Of a stretch of DNA of 64,000 bases, positions 25,078 through 35,527 are shown in pieces. The DNA lies in the NCBI RefSeq assembly GCF_004785685.1, contig NZ_SRPF01000002.1, forward strand, positions 248,001 through 312,000, given 5' to 3'. Each line of letters begins with the position of its first letter. Positions within the stretch are counted from its first letter, which is position 1. Source of the stretch: Marinobacter confluentis. Its GTDB lineage: Bacteria > Pseudomonadota > Gammaproteobacteria > Pseudomonadales > Oleiphilaceae. The notes under the pieces were generated by a model. That model saw only the letters and a list, made by a program, of their open reading frames with translations. It made no database searches and had not been told where the DNA came from. The translations under genes and the position numbers were made by a program.

Positions 25078-27426
25078 TTGCCCCCGATCCGGTTTGACAG
25101 ACGCATAGGTATTCGGCCACTGGCGGCCCGGCTGCTGGTGTACGTTCTGCTGTTCAGCGTTTTACTGTCGCTCGCGGCCACCGGCGTGCAGATGATTGGC
25201 GAGGTCGACCGGCGCACCAGCGAGCTGCGGGACACCCAGGAAAAGGCCGCAGAACTGGTGGCTGGCAGCATGAGCAACAACCTCTGGCTGATGAACTACT
25301 CAGAAGTGGCCAACAGCCTGGATGACATGCGCGCGATTCCGGCCATCCAGCACGCCCGCGTCATTACCGCCAGCGGCGACGAGTTCAGCACCGGCACTTA
25401 TCCTGACGGCCGGGTAATCACCCAGACCTTTCCACTGGTGTTCAACCGTGATTCCGCCACAAACCAGGAGCCCATGGGTAACCTGACCGTTACCTCGTCA
25501 ATCGAAACGGTCTACGCCGAGATTCTGGACCGCGCGCTGATCACCCTGCTATTCCAGTCCCTGTTCGTGATGCTTGGCACTCTGGGGCTATTGCTGATTG
25601 TTCGGTTTACCCTGTCGCGGCACCTTGAAGCCATCGCCGATTACGCCGCCCGCCTGAATCTTGATGCACTGATCGAACCGCTGCGACTGAAGCGCCGGCC
25701 GCCGGCCAAAAGCGATGAGCTCAGTGAACTGGAGCAGGCCCTTAACACCATGCGCCTGCAGCTGCTGGAAGACACCCTGTCGCTCCGCCAGAACTCGGCC
25801 CAGTCCCAGGATGAAAGAGACGAAGCCGTTCGTGCCAACCATGCCAAAAGCCAGTTTCTGGCCAATGTCAGCCACGAACTACGTATTCCACTGCAATCCG
25901 TACTGGGGTACGCAAACCTGCTGTCAGACACCCCGCTGGATGCCGACCAGAAAGAATACGTTCACACCCTGCTGAACGCTTCGGAGGGACTGTCCTCGAT
26001 CATCAATGACCTGCTGGACATCTCCAGCATGGAAGCCGGCAAGCTTGTGCTGGAAAATATTCCCTTCGATCTGCGGGATACCCTCAACGATCTGGTTCAC
26101 ATGCTCGGTGCCCGGGCCCGGGAAAAGGGCCTGGCCCTGGAACTGAGGATCGATGAAAACCTGCCCTGGGCCATGGAAGGGGACCCGGTCCGGCTACGCC
26201 AGGTTCTGCTGAACCTGACGTCCAACGCCATCAAGTTCACTGACTCTGGCCACGTGCTGATCAGCATTGAGGTGCTGGGACGACGGGAGAACACGGTCAG
26301 GCTGCGAATGTCCGTCGAGGACACCGGCGTCGGTATTAATCCGGAAGACGTTGAGCTGGTGTATGAACCCTACGTTCAGCTTGGCCAGCGGTTTCAGCGC
26401 CAACTGCCAGGGGCCGGACTGGGCCTGACGATTTCACGTCAGCTTGTCCGCCTGATGGACGGCACCCTCGATCTGGAGAGCCGCCCAGGGGAAGGCTCCA
26501 CTTTCTGGGTGGAACTGTCCCTTGCCGTTGCGCCCGAGAGCACCGCTCAGAGCCGTCCTGATACCAGCATGATCCGCGGCAAACGCATTCTGGTGGTGGA
26601 TTCCTATGAGCTGTCACGGAAAATAACCCTGGAAATGCTGTCACGGCATGATCTCAGCATTGAAGCCGTGAAGTCCGCTGGCGATGCCCTGACCTCCATG
26701 AGACAGGCCGCAGACGCCAACGCCGCCTATGACGCCATTGTTCTGGACGGCTTTGTGCCGGATATGGACAGCGACCTGCTTTGCCGCCAGATTAGAGGCA
26801 ACCGACAGTGGGAGCACACCCGCCTGCTGATCCTGTCTTCAAATCCCCAGCGTGGGGACGCCGAACACTTTCGCCAGGCCGGCGCCGATGCCTTTCTGAG
26901 CAAATCACTGCGGGAATCCTGCCTGACTCCAATCCTTCACCAGCTGTTTGCCGACGCCGTCAAGAATAAACGGGTCTTTCTTACCCGCTTTTCGCTGCAG
27001 AAAGTCAGCGATAATACCCGGCGCCAGGAATTGCCCTGCGGGCGCATGAAAGTGCTGTTGGTCGAAGATAACCCGGTTAACCGCACCCTGACTCAGCGGC
27101 TGCTGGAAAAACTGGGCTGTGATGTGATGACCGCCAACGATGGTGAAGCGGCTTCCAGCCTGTGGCAGTGGCACCCGTTCGACCTGATTTTCATGGACTG
27201 CGTGATGCCCCGTGTGGATGGCTTTGAGGCCACCAGGCGACTGCGTCAGTGGGAGATCAGCCAGGGCCGGCCCCGGGTGCCCGTGGTCGCACTGACTGCC
27301 AGCGCCATGGAAAAAGATGAAGAACTCTGTCGTGAGGCAGGAATGGACTCGTTCGTTGCCAAACCGGTAAACATTGAAATGCTCAGAGCAGTTCTGGAAC
27401 AATACTGTCAAGCCACCTCATCCTGA
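25078..27426 (+). CDS. Hybrid sensor histidine kinase with two receiver domains
   Basis: This 782-residue inner-membrane protein has a membrane helix near 18-38, a periplasmic sensor region (about 40-150), a second helix near 155-177 and a HAMP-like linker. The HisKA domain carries phospho-acceptor H266 ([11 protein letters not shown]), and the HATPase domain shows [18 protein letters not shown] and GAGLGLTIS. Two receivers follow. The first, near 500-620, has VVDSYELS with only one acidic residue in the metal site, then LDGFVPD. The second, near 657-775, is canonical ([19 protein letters not shown]). It lacks an Hpt domain. The start is TTG; the architecture resembles BarA/GacS. Its ligand and partner are unknown. 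Confidence 0.88.
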   Translation: MPPIRFDRRIGIRPLAARLLVYVLLFSVLLSLAATGVQMIGEVDRRTSELRDTQEKAAELVAGSMSNNLWLMNYSEVANSLDDMRAIPAIQHARVITASGDEFSTGTYPDGRVITQTFPLVFNRDSATNQEPMGNLTVTSSIETVYAEILDRALITLLFQSLFVMLGTLGLLLIVRFTLSRHLEAIADYAARLNLDALIEPLRLKRRPPAKSDELSELEQALNTMRLQLLEDTLSLRQNSAQSQDERDEAVRANHAKSQFLANVSHELRIPLQSVLGYANLLSDTPLDADQKEYVHTLLNASEGLSSIINDLLDISSMEAGKLVLENIPFDLRDTLNDLVHMLGARAREKGLALELRIDENLPWAMEGDPVRLRQVLLNLTSNAIKFTDSGHVLISIEVLGRRENTVRLRMSVEDTGVGINPEDVELVYEPYVQLGQRFQRQLPGAGLGLTISRQLVRLMDGTLDLESRPGEGSTFWVELSLAVAPESTAQSRPDTSMIRGKRILVVDSYELSRKITLEMLSRHDLSIEAVKSAGDALTSMRQAADANAAYDAIVLDGFVPDMDSDLLCRQIRGNRQWEHTRLLILSSNPQRGDAEHFRQAGADAFLSKSLRESCLTPILHQLFADAVKNKRVFLTRFSLQKVSDNTRRQELPCGRMKVLLVEDNPVNRTLTQRLLEKLGCDVMTANDGEAASSLWQWHPFDLIFMDCVMPRVDGFEATRRLRQWEISQGRPRVPVVALTASAMEKDEELCREAGMDSFVAKPVNIEMLRAVLEQYCQATSS

Positions 27427-27457
27427 GCCGATCAACGCTGTATCTGACAAGGGTTTT

Positions 27458-27646
27458 ATGAACGTAGATTGCCCCACCTGCCGAAAGTCCGTGGAATGGA
27501 ATGAAAATAACCCGTACCGACCGTTCTGTTCGGAAAGGTGCAAAATGATCGATCTGGGCGCCTGGGCCAACGAGGAATATCGTGTTCCGGCGGAAAACGC
27601 CTCACCGGATGACCTGGATCAGGGTGGCGAGACCACAAGCCACTAA
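27458..27646 (+). CDS. yacG: DNA gyrase inhibitor / zinc-binding protein
   Basis: YacG is a small zinc protein that binds GyrB and inhibits gyrase. The 62-residue protein has the CPTC and CSERCK pairs (C5, C8, then the second pair near 24-28) that form the zinc site, followed by the family [14 protein letters not shown] and an acidic tail. The ATG at 27458 gives the normal length; a longer frame from 27374 would overlap the kinase gene and is not needed. It lies 31 bp after the kinase stop. Confidence 0.93.
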   Translation: MNVDCPTCRKSVEWNENNPYRPFCSERCKMIDLGAWANEEYRVPAENASPDDLDQGGETTSH

Positions 27647-27741
27647 TGCTCAAACCCTTTCGGCTCCCTTAACCCGTTTTAAGTTGAGCGGCCTGCGGGG
27701 TGTCGTTACCATTTGCCAAACTCAAATTGAAAGGTAGTCGC

Positions 27742-28296
27742 ATGAAAGCATCCCGTATTCCTCTGGTTCTGCTGTCGCTTGCCAGCCCCGCCGTTTTTGC
27801 AGCCGATGCGGACATCAGCCTGACCAACAACTCTGCCAAGGGCCAGGTCAACTTTTTCGAAACCACGTCGGATATGCAGCTGGGCGCCGGCTACACCTAT
27901 CACGAAGGCAGCCGCCATATCGGCAACATCGATTTCCACGCCCAGGGCCGAACCGCGCTGGGGAATCTGCCCACAACAGCGGGCCTGGGTGTCCGGGCAC
28001 TGGGATGGGAAGATGACAACCTGGACGGCGGCGCCGTGGGTCTTGGCGGCTTCGCCACCGTCAACATTCCGGATGCGCCCGGGCTTTCTTTCACCGGCGG
28101 CTTGCACTACGCGCCAAGCATCCTTTCGTTTGGTGATTCTGACGACATGACCAGCCTTGAGCTACGCGCCAACTATCGGGTTATCCGAAATGCCGAGGTT
28201 TTCGTGGGCTATCGTTACCTCAATACGGATTTTGACGGTCGCGGTGATCTGGATCTGGACGAAGGTCTGCTCGCCGGTATGAAGCTGTTCTTCTGA
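27742..28296 (+). CDS. YfaZ family outer-membrane protein
   Basis: This 184-residue protein has a signal peptide (MKASRIPLVLLSLASPAVFA) and a mature chain of alternating amphipathic strands ending in KLFF, as expected for a small outer-membrane beta-barrel. Segments such as LGAGYTYHEG, LGVRALGW, GGFATVNIPDAPGLSFTGG and VFVGYRYLNTDFD resemble YfaZ, a family of porin-like proteins of uncertain role. The ATG at 27742 with an AAGG a few bases upstream is preferred over the frame beginning at 27700, which would precede the signal peptide with 14 charged residues. Confidence 0.85.
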   Translation: MKASRIPLVLLSLASPAVFAADADISLTNNSAKGQVNFFETTSDMQLGAGYTYHEGSRHIGNIDFHAQGRTALGNLPTTAGLGVRALGWEDDNLDGGAVGLGGFATVNIPDAPGLSFTGGLHYAPSILSFGDSDDMTSLELRANYRVIRNAEVFVGYRYLNTDFDGRGDLDLDEGLLAGMKLFF

Positions 28297-28420
28297 TCCG
28301 CTGATCGGAAAACGGCCTCTAGTCAAGGAGTGACCGCGTCCCAGTCTTTGACGTGTCTCACTCTTTGAAAAACATCCCACTGATAGACTTGTCCCGGATT
28401 TCAGAAACCAAGGGTTTGGT

Positions 28421-30661
28421 ATGACCAGGGACAAGTCTCAACCAGCATTTTTCCGATTTTCATCGGCTTCGCTTTTCACCCTCTCCATCCTGCTAACCGG
28501 ATGCAGTCTCGACAACGACGCACTGGACGATGCCGCCAGCCGAGGCAACAGCTTTCCACCCGGTGAAAACTCACTGAACGATTTCTCCGAAAGCAGCACC
28601 GGCGATAGCAGCCAGTCTGCACAACTGGAAGCCAACCAGATCCGCGTAACCCTCGAAGTGCCGGAAGCGGTTGGTCCGGATGGTGAGAAAACCCGTCGAA
28701 ACCTTCGCATTGTCGAACCCGAAAGCCTGGCCGTTTACCAGACCGATGAAAGTCTGCGGCCGCTGGATTTTCCATCGGTTCGCATACAGTCTGAAGGCAA
28801 TAAGCGCTCGATCATCACCTTCAACGACGGACTGCCACTGGGGCCGGACGTCATTGTCGAGGCCAGCTACGGGGGCGAGAGACTGCGATCCCTGGCGGCT
28901 GATTCGGATCGGGACGTGAAGATCAACCCCTTCTCGGAATACCTTGCCGCAGAAACCCTGGGAGCTTATTCGCCGCAGCAGTTCCAGCAGATTCTGGATT
29001 GCGTCGATGACGCCGGCGGCTCCCTGTGCCTGAACAAGTATGTCTGGGGCACTTTGGCCGACCAGGTCCACGATTTCGAGATCGACATCCCCGCCACCCT
29101 GGACGTTCAGCAGGCCGTTGCTTTTCTGGATGAGCGCGCAGACTTTGCAAGCTATGTCGCTTCCATGGCGGATTACGCCCTGCTCGGGCAGGAGTCTTCC
29201 GGGCGCATCAGCGCCAGTTCCGCTGATTACAACACGGTGCTGTGGATTGCCGAGCTTGGCCAGACTTTCCGCGAGTCTTCTCTGGTGAATGCCGGGCAAT
29301 GGGGCGTCCGGTCAGCGGCTGAAGAAACCGTCAGCGACACCAACGGAACCGGTTATTTCTACCCGGGCCTGACCCTGACCAGCTTCGACGTGTTCAATAT
29401 TCTGGTGACCTCGCTGGCCAGTGACATCCCCTACAACCGGGAAACCCTGATCCACAGCGCCAGCAACGAGTTCTTCGAGCGCAACTTCTGGGAACTCAAC
29501 ACCCATTCATCCGCGCCAGGCGCCGCCACTATCGAAAACGATAATCGTCTGCTGGCAGGCCGGGCGCTTTTTCAGAGCATCACCGGAGAGGGTTCGTCCG
29601 AAATCATCGGCTGGACCCGTAACCCCTATTATCTGGACGCCTTCCTCCCAACAACGCAAGAGAATGACACACTGCCAGACCGCGTAGTCAGTGGCTATTT
29701 CACCGCCGGCAAGGCCATTGAACTGGTCTCAGAGAACCGGCAACTGAAGCGGGAAGCGACACTGGAGAATCATTACCTTTCTGTGCTGGAACTGAATCTT
29801 CTGCGGTCGGACAACTTTGACGCCGGCATTCTGGACAGCCGCGATTACAACGTGGTGTACCTGACCGCACAGATGAACGGCTGCTCGGCCCAGGGCTGTC
29901 CATCGGAAGTCATGGTTGTAGAGTCCGGCGTGGGCGACTGGGCGGTGTCTGCCGGCACGGTCACCCAGACAATGGCCTCCAGCGCCGTCAGCCGCAACAA
30001 CACCGGCGCCGTAACCACGCGCGCACCGGCGGACAATCCGGGATTACGAGATGCCAGCTGGCTTATCAGCGAACGCCGTTCCCGGGTGTTCAGCGCTGGC
30101 GAAGGCCAGGCGCTGAAAAGCCTTGGCCGGTTGAACCTGGACCGGGACAGCGTCAGCGGCCCGGATGCAGAGCCTCAGATCGGCATGGGCGCCACCACGC
30201 CTGAAGGCACCTTCATGGCCTTCAATATCGACACGGCCAGTCTTGGCAAGGGCATTCTGATTGCCAGTGAACAGGCGGATTCCGCCAGACCAGACTCAGG
30301 TCGCTTCCGCCTGCAGGGTGTTGGCATGGCCATGGCGGCCGACTCAAACCGCCTATCCCATTTCGACAACGCCCTGCTCACGATCAACTCTCTGAGTACC
30401 GCCAGCCTGTCCCCGAACCAGCTCAACGTGGTGCATGATGTAAGCGCAGAAACCGTGTCAGAGCCCTCAGGCGAAACTTCAGGGCCGGTGTCGCTATCCT
30501 ATTCCGGCGACAGCTCTGGAGCAGCCAGCTTCACTACAACCGGCCTGACACTGACCGGTTTCTACACCAGGGATCGGGACCAGTTCTATCTGCAGGTTCG
30601 CCAGAGTACAGCGAACGATGAATTGCTCGGACTGGTACTGGCGACACGGGTTCCCGACTGA
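28421..30661 (+). CDS. Large hypothetical lipoprotein
   Basis: I do not recognise this 746-residue protein. The N-terminus is a lipoprotein signal: basic start, hydrophobic LFTLSILLTG and a lipobox with C28 (LLTGC) followed by SLDND, so outer-membrane sorting is likely. A low-complexity acidic/serine stretch follows. The rest is soluble, mostly acidic, with no repeat or catalytic motif that I can name. Two cysteine pairs occur (CVDDAGGSLC near 188-197 and CSAQGC near 487-492). It may be a surface or periplasmic binding or structural lipoprotein. It stands alone, with 124 bp before and 88 bp after. Confidence 0.75.
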   Translation: MTRDKSQPAFFRFSSASLFTLSILLTGCSLDNDALDDAASRGNSFPPGENSLNDFSESSTGDSSQSAQLEANQIRVTLEVPEAVGPDGEKTRRNLRIVEPESLAVYQTDESLRPLDFPSVRIQSEGNKRSIITFNDGLPLGPDVIVEASYGGERLRSLAADSDRDVKINPFSEYLAAETLGAYSPQQFQQILDCVDDAGGSLCLNKYVWGTLADQVHDFEIDIPATLDVQQAVAFLDERADFASYVASMADYALLGQESSGRISASSADYNTVLWIAELGQTFRESSLVNAGQWGVRSAAEETVSDTNGTGYFYPGLTLTSFDVFNILVTSLASDIPYNRETLIHSASNEFFERNFWELNTHSSAPGAATIENDNRLLAGRALFQSITGEGSSEIIGWTRNPYYLDAFLPTTQENDTLPDRVVSGYFTAGKAIELVSENRQLKREATLENHYLSVLELNLLRSDNFDAGILDSRDYNVVYLTAQMNGCSAQGCPSEVMVVESGVGDWAVSAGTVTQTMASSAVSRNNTGAVTTRAPADNPGLRDASWLISERRSRVFSAGEGQALKSLGRLNLDRDSVSGPDAEPQIGMGATTPEGTFMAFNIDTASLGKGILIASEQADSARPDSGRFRLQGVGMAMAADSNRLSHFDNALLTINSLSTASLSPNQLNVVHDVSAETVSEPSGETSGPVSLSYSGDSSGAASFTTTGLTLTGFYTRDRDQFYLQVRQSTANDELLGLVLATRVPD

Positions 30662-30707
30662 ATCTGCCAGTCCGGGAATGGGCCACAGGCGCAAAAGCGA
30701 CGTAGAC

Positions 30708-30718
30708 CCTGCTATAAT
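30708..30718 (+). promoter_or_regulatory. Extended -10 promoter of the Bax-like gene
   Basis: TGCTATAAT at 30710-30718 is a perfect -10 box with the TGn extension; the -35 region is poor, as is usual for extended -10 promoters. The predicted start near 30725 lies about 25 bp before the ATG at 30750, which favours that start codon over the ATG at 30738. Confidence 0.6.
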
Positions 30719-30749
30719 TCCGACTGAATTCAGAACAATGAGAGGGTTT

Positions 30750-31676
30750 ATGTCCGCTGGCATCAGGGCGCTATTGCTTGTTTTTCCGCTGGTTGCATTT
30801 GCAATCTGGGGCGCCATTCACGTACCGAGTCCCGACAGGGGTATTGGCGGAGCCGGTGAGGACATTACGCTGGATGCGTTACCCTCCCTGCCGCGCTGGG
30901 CCGAAGCAGGTCTTCCGGACTTTTCCCGCTTCCAGGACGTCAGCGAAAAGAAAAATGCTTTCTTCTCCTATCTCTACCCTCGCATTGTTCTGGCCAATTC
31001 CCGAATTCTGATTGAACGCCAGTACCTGGAAACCTTGAGCCGTAAAGAAACACTGTCGAAATCGGAAACCAGCTGGCTGGAACGCCAGGCCGAACGTCTG
31101 CGGGTGGACGAAGATCCAGGCAGCGACGAAATGTTCCGGCGCCTGCGTGCCCGGCTTGATGTTATTCCGCCCTCACTGATCATGGCCCAGGCTGCCAATG
31201 AATCTGCCTGGGGCACATCGAGATTTGCCCTGAAGGGCAATAATCTGTTCGGCCAGTGGTGCTTCTCCAAGGGTTGTGGCGTTGTTCCCCAGGGCCGGGA
31301 GGAAGGTAAGAACCATGAGGTAGCTGCCTTTTCCTCACCTTACCGCTCAATCACCAGCTATATCCAGAATCTCAACCGCCACCCGGCTTACCAGGAGGTT
31401 CGCGATCTGCGCCGGGCAGCCCGGGAGAAAGGGCAGTTTAGCAGTGGCACAGCACTGGCCGCCGGCCTCAGCAGTTACTCCGAAAGGGGCGAGGAATACA
31501 TCAGCGAAATTCGCAGCATGATTACCTTTAACAAACTTCTGGAATACGACCGCGACTTCCGCAACACCGCGCTGAAGATCAGCGCCAGTGATCTGGTGCA
31601 GCTGGCCTCCAGCAGCCAGGAAAAAGCCCTGCTACCCGGCCAGGGTGAACTGGAGCCCGCTACGAACGAGGGATGA
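30750..31676 (+). CDS. Bax-like glucosaminidase-domain protein
   Basis: This 308-residue protein has an N-terminal hydrophobic segment (residues 5-23), a signal anchor or uncleaved signal, and a Bax/FlgJ-type glucosaminidase domain (about 125-290). The domain contains the catalytic-glutamate motif AANESAWGTSRFA (E151), then NNLFGQWCF and FSSPYRSITSYIQNLNRHPAY. It probably cleaves peptidoglycan glycan strands in the periplasm. I use the ATG at 30750 with GAGAGGG upstream; 30738 is possible. The stop is followed at once by the acyltransferase start, so the two are probably cotranscribed. Confidence 0.85.
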   Translation: MSAGIRALLLVFPLVAFAIWGAIHVPSPDRGIGGAGEDITLDALPSLPRWAEAGLPDFSRFQDVSEKKNAFFSYLYPRIVLANSRILIERQYLETLSRKETLSKSETSWLERQAERLRVDEDPGSDEMFRRLRARLDVIPPSLIMAQAANESAWGTSRFALKGNNLFGQWCFSKGCGVVPQGREEGKNHEVAAFSSPYRSITSYIQNLNRHPAYQEVRDLRRAAREKGQFSSGTALAAGLSSYSERGEEYISEIRSMITFNKLLEYDRDFRNTALKISASDLVQLASSSQEKALLPGQGELEPATNEG

Positions 31677-31677
31677 T

Positions 31678-32586
31678 TTGATCAAGACGCTTCTACCAGG
31701 GCCGGTAAAGGGAGCCCTGGCCATAACGTTGATTCTGCTGAATACGCTGTGGCTGTTTCCGATACTGATTGTTTTTGCGGTTCTGAAGCTGGTCATTCCG
31801 GTTCCAGGCGTTCGTAAAGCTTGTACCGTTGTTCTGAACCGGATCGCCTGGCTGTGGATCGGCTTCAATAATCTTCTCGCCGACACGCTTCACCAGGTCA
31901 CCTGGGATGTGCGAGGGGTCGCCGATCTCCGGAAGGACCAGTGGTATTTTGTGACCTGCAACCACCAGAGCTGGACCGACATCCCGGCAATCCAGCACGT
32001 GCTGAACAGCCGGATACCCCTGTTAAAGTTTTTCCTGAAACAGCAGCTGATCTGGGTGCCGTTTCTGGGCATTGCCTGGTGGGCGCTGGATTTTCCGTTC
32101 ATGCAACGCCACACCAAGGATCAGATTGCCAGAAACCCGAGCCTGAAAGGCCGTGATATTGAAGCCACCCGGGCCGCGTGCGAAAAATTCCGCTTTACCC
32201 CGGTGACCATCTTCAATTTTATGGAAGGGACACGCTTCACCCCGGCCAAGCAATCCGCCCAGAAATCCCCTTATCGCCACCTGCTGAAACCCAGGGCTGG
32301 CGGAACCGCTTTTGTTCTGGAAGCCATGGGTGATTCCCTGACCACCATGCTGGACGTGACCATTGTGTATCCCGACAGCCGTAAAGGCATCTGGGATTAC
32401 CTGTGCGGGCGCATTCATCACATCGTGATCGATATCAGGACCCGCGAAATTCCGGGACGATTCCTGGGAATGGACTATCAGAGCAGCCCGAAAGTGAGAG
32501 CGGATTTCCAGCGCTGGGTCGGACAGATCTGGCTAGAAAAAGACGCGCGAATAGACGAGCTGCTTCGGGAAACCCGGGGTTTATAG
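31678..32586 (+). CDS. YihG-like membrane acyltransferase
   Basis: This 302-residue PlsC-family protein has one or two N-terminal membrane helices (about 12-40), the catalytic NHQSWTD motif (H96, D101), and the acyl-acceptor FMEGTRFT motif near 181-188. It resembles E. coli YihG, a lysophospholipid-type acyltransferase. I start at the TTG at 31678, which has GAGGGA 5 bases upstream and begins just after the Bax-like stop; the longer frame would overlap that gene by nearly 90 bp. Its end overlaps the convergent LuxR gene by 6 bp. Substrate specificity is unproven. Confidence 0.88.
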   Translation: MIKTLLPGPVKGALAITLILLNTLWLFPILIVFAVLKLVIPVPGVRKACTVVLNRIAWLWIGFNNLLADTLHQVTWDVRGVADLRKDQWYFVTCNHQSWTDIPAIQHVLNSRIPLLKFFLKQQLIWVPFLGIAWWALDFPFMQRHTKDQIARNPSLKGRDIEATRAACEKFRFTPVTIFNFMEGTRFTPAKQSAQKSPYRHLLKPRAGGTAFVLEAMGDSLTTMLDVTIVYPDSRKGIWDYLCGRIHHIVIDIRTREIPGRFLGMDYQSSPKVRADFQRWVGQIWLEKDARIDELLRETRGL

Positions 32587-35358
32587 CAACCCAAGCTCTC
32601 TGGCCCTGACAATCGCCTGGGTTCTGGATTTTACTTCCAGTTTGGCGTTGATTCTTCGAGCGTGGGTTTTCACCGTGTGCAGCGATATATGCAGCTTGTC
32701 TGCGATGTCCTGGTTCGACAGGCCCTGTGCGATTAGTTCCAGCACGCCCTGCTCTCGATCACTGATGGGCTCCGCCAGTTGCGCGGTTTCGACCACCGGG
32801 GCGGTCCTGATTCCGTAAACACGCCCGATTTCATCGACGAACGGCAGCCGCGGCAGGTGGGGCCACGCCTTTTCCATCAAAGGTTGCAGCTCCCGCCTCA
32901 ACTCGGTGAAGGGGCTCAGGTAATGCTCGCCGGCTGCCAAATCAATGGCAGCTGCCAGAGCTTTCTGCCCAGCCGGCATGCCCTTTTGGCGCGACGCGAT
33001 GACGCTCTCCAGAAGGCGAACATGAAGCTCCAGGCCGAACGGCACCATTTCATGATGCCTGTCACGGATGGCTTTCAGAGTCCGCGCTGCGCATTCGTCC
33101 TTCTGGTTTGCCATCTCCAGCCGGGCCTGCAGGCAATCCAGCAGCCCCGGCATCATCGGAAACATGTCAGGAACGCAGTTGGCAGACCGCCAGGGGCCCA
33201 GCCGCTCAAGCGCCTGGGTAGCGGCCTCAATCTGGCCAGAAACCAGCCAGGTGCTGCCTTTCAATGCCTCCAGCACCGGGACATAGACCGACGCATCTAC
33301 CTTCCAGGCCTGCATGGTTCGTTCCGCCCGGCCGATCCAGGTAAAGGCTTCGTCGAGTCTCTCATGTGTCCGACAGATCAGCACCCTAAGAGACATGGCT
33401 AACAGCAGGGCCAGATCACGAGTCTGCTCTGCATGGCGGACACAGTTTACCAGCAGTCGGTCGGCTTCCCGTTCCCGGCCCTGGTGCCAGAGCACAATCA
33501 CCAGGTGCAACTGCAGGCGCACCTCGCCAACCCGGGCAGAGCGTGCGGCCTCGTTGATGGCTGTATCCAGGCCTGTTCTGAGCAGCTGTTCGGCATGGCG
33601 CAACGCACCCTTACCCAGTTCTATTCGGGCATGGGCATAAACCGCCAGGGTTTCAGAACCGTTATCCCCGGCTTCTCTGGCCAGACGGGCAGCGTTGCGG
33701 TTCGCTTCCCGGGCCTGAGTGAAATTGCCCTGGGCACACATGGCACTGGAACGGACGAGCTCTGTCACCAATCGTCCCTGAGCGGATAGATCCGCCGAAG
33801 CCAGAGCCCGATCCGCCACTTCCAGCGCCTCCAGAACCGCCCCCTCACCTCGCAGTATGAACGCCCGCAGGGCATCGACTCGGCCCTGGAGGGCCTGATC
33901 CGCCGTCGTCGCAAGGTCGTCAATCAGAGCACGGGCCCGGGCAAACTGCCCACCAATGGCGTGGACCCAGCCATACACAATCTTCAGGCGAGGGCTCTGC
34001 TCAAACAGGTCCATGGGCAGGCTCTGCCTCAGCGCCAGCAATGATGCGGTATCCTGGCCGATCAACAGCGCTTCTGAGGCATCTGACGCGATCTGCATGG
34101 CCTCATCATGGGCATTGGCCATCAGTGCGTATCTAAGCGCTTCAGGGAACCGGCCCCGGTGATTGAACCAGCGGCTGGCCCTCAGCGCCCTCTCCTCCAG
34201 TCCTGCCATTACCGGCGTCTGAAGCCATTCATGAACCAGTGGATTGAACCGGTACCACCGCCCTCTGCCCGGGATCGCGCGCAATGGAATACCTGCCTCT
34301 GATGCAGCGGAGGGCCTGAAAGCATGATCACAGGCAGAATCCGCCAGCGCCAGAAACAGTTCGTCAGACACCACGTCCAGCTCTGCCATAATCCTGAGTG
34401 AACGCTGCTGGCCCGGAGTCAGTGGAATCAGAACGGCATCCCTGAGAAAACGTTCAACACTGGCCGAATCCTGAATCGGAAGTCTGGATTCCGTCGATTC
34501 CTGCAATTCCCTCTGATAGAGGCCAAGAGGTGTCAGCCAGCCCTCGGTCAAAGCGTGCAGATGCTCGATGGTAACGGTGGTCAGCTTCTGGCTGGTGAGG
34601 CTGTCGCCGAAAAATTCAAAGGTTTCAGACCGTGTGAGTTCCAGATCTTCGGCGCCCAGGCGCCTGAACCGGCCCGCCAGCTCCAGGGAATGGGTCTCAA
34701 ACGGCAGTGGCTTGCGCGACACCAGTATCAGCGACAGGTTGGCTGGCGTTTCCACAACCAATTGATGCAATAGCGCGGTAGAGGCCGGATGGGCAATACT
34801 GCCGACATTATCGATAACCAGAAAGCGGGAATCTTCCGCACCGGAAGCCGCAACACCTGACAGCAGCACTGACAGCGCATCGGTATAACTCGAGGCATTC
34901 TGCTGCCCCCGGAGACGAGTAGTCGCCCTTGAGGTTAAGGCTATTTCGATCAGCGCAAGCAAGCGGCCCGCATCGTTTTCCTGGCCTGTCAGTGATATCC
35001 ATCTGATCCGATCGGCGCCGGTCTCCGATTCATGGAATGCGGCACAAAGCCCGTGGGATTTGCCAAAACCGGGCGGTGACTCCAGAAAAAGTATTTTGCC
35101 AGGCTCACAAGCCTGTCGTATTTTCCCGGTTAATCCGGGCCGGGCCAGATAATCCGCAACCGGGTCTGGCATTCGAACGCGCTGGCGTAATAAATCTTTA
35201 ACGAGCTCACCCCGATAAGAACCCCCAAGAACAGACTGGAACTCATCGTTGGCGGCACTGCCATCATCAAATGGTTTCACGCTTTGCCCCGTTGAATTCC
35301 GGACACCCGGGCATTTTCCCTTCCATCCGGTAAAAAGTAGCTCTGACTGAACAGTCAT
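32581..35358 (-). CDS. MalT-like LuxR-family transcriptional regulator
   Basis: This 925-residue regulator has a Walker A (ESPPGFGKS, 93-101) near the N-terminus and a Walker B-like strand ending in LVIDNVGS. A long alpha-helical repeat region (about 400-830, TPR/MalT-like) follows. The C-terminal LuxR helix-turn-helix starts LSDREQGVLELIAQGLSNQDIA and ends with TVKTHARRIN and RARELGLL. The STAND-ATPase plus LuxR layout is that of MalT/LAL regulators that respond to small ligands. It lies 169 bp beyond the end of the DUF1329-DUF1302 pair on the same strand and is a natural candidate to control it or the thiolase, which is inference. Confidence 0.9.
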   Translation of the reverse strand: MTVQSELLFTGWKGKCPGVRNSTGQSVKPFDDGSAANDEFQSVLGGSYRGELVKDLLRQRVRMPDPVADYLARPGLTGKIRQACEPGKILFLESPPGFGKSHGLCAAFHESETGADRIRWISLTGQENDAGRLLALIEIALTSRATTRLRGQQNASSYTDALSVLLSGVAASGAEDSRFLVIDNVGSIAHPASTALLHQLVVETPANLSLILVSRKPLPFETHSLELAGRFRRLGAEDLELTRSETFEFFGDSLTSQKLTTVTIEHLHALTEGWLTPLGLYQRELQESTESRLPIQDSASVERFLRDAVLIPLTPGQQRSLRIMAELDVVSDELFLALADSACDHAFRPSAASEAGIPLRAIPGRGRWYRFNPLVHEWLQTPVMAGLEERALRASRWFNHRGRFPEALRYALMANAHDEAMQIASDASEALLIGQDTASLLALRQSLPMDLFEQSPRLKIVYGWVHAIGGQFARARALIDDLATTADQALQGRVDALRAFILRGEGAVLEALEVADRALASADLSAQGRLVTELVRSSAMCAQGNFTQAREANRNAARLAREAGDNGSETLAVYAHARIELGKGALRHAEQLLRTGLDTAINEAARSARVGEVRLQLHLVIVLWHQGREREADRLLVNCVRHAEQTRDLALLLAMSLRVLICRTHERLDEAFTWIGRAERTMQAWKVDASVYVPVLEALKGSTWLVSGQIEAATQALERLGPWRSANCVPDMFPMMPGLLDCLQARLEMANQKDECAARTLKAIRDRHHEMVPFGLELHVRLLESVIASRQKGMPAGQKALAAAIDLAAGEHYLSPFTELRRELQPLMEKAWPHLPRLPFVDEIGRVYGIRTAPVVETAQLAEPISDREQGVLELIAQGLSNQDIADKLHISLHTVKTHARRINAKLEVKSRTQAIVRARELGLL

Positions 35359-35453
35359 TGTTGGCGACCGACTACGGGTACGCCTTTAGTATGAGTAGAG
35401 GAAGGTTAAACCAAGAATGGGTCGGGCTGCAAAAAAGACTCGGAACCACAACG

Positions 35454-35481
35454 AAAAAAGGCGAGCCGTAGGCTCGCCTTT
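35454..35481 (-). terminator. Rho-independent terminator after the DUF1329 gene
   Basis: AAAGGCGAGCC and GGCTCGCCTTT pair perfectly around a 3-nt loop, with A residues on the left that read as a T run on the minus strand. It lies about 50 bp after the DUF1329 stop and before the LuxR gene, so the regulator is likely transcribed separately. Confidence 0.85.
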
Positions 35482-35527
35482 AATTTCAAACCATCGCGCA
35501 GCTCAGGACCGCGCGATGTACGTCTGA

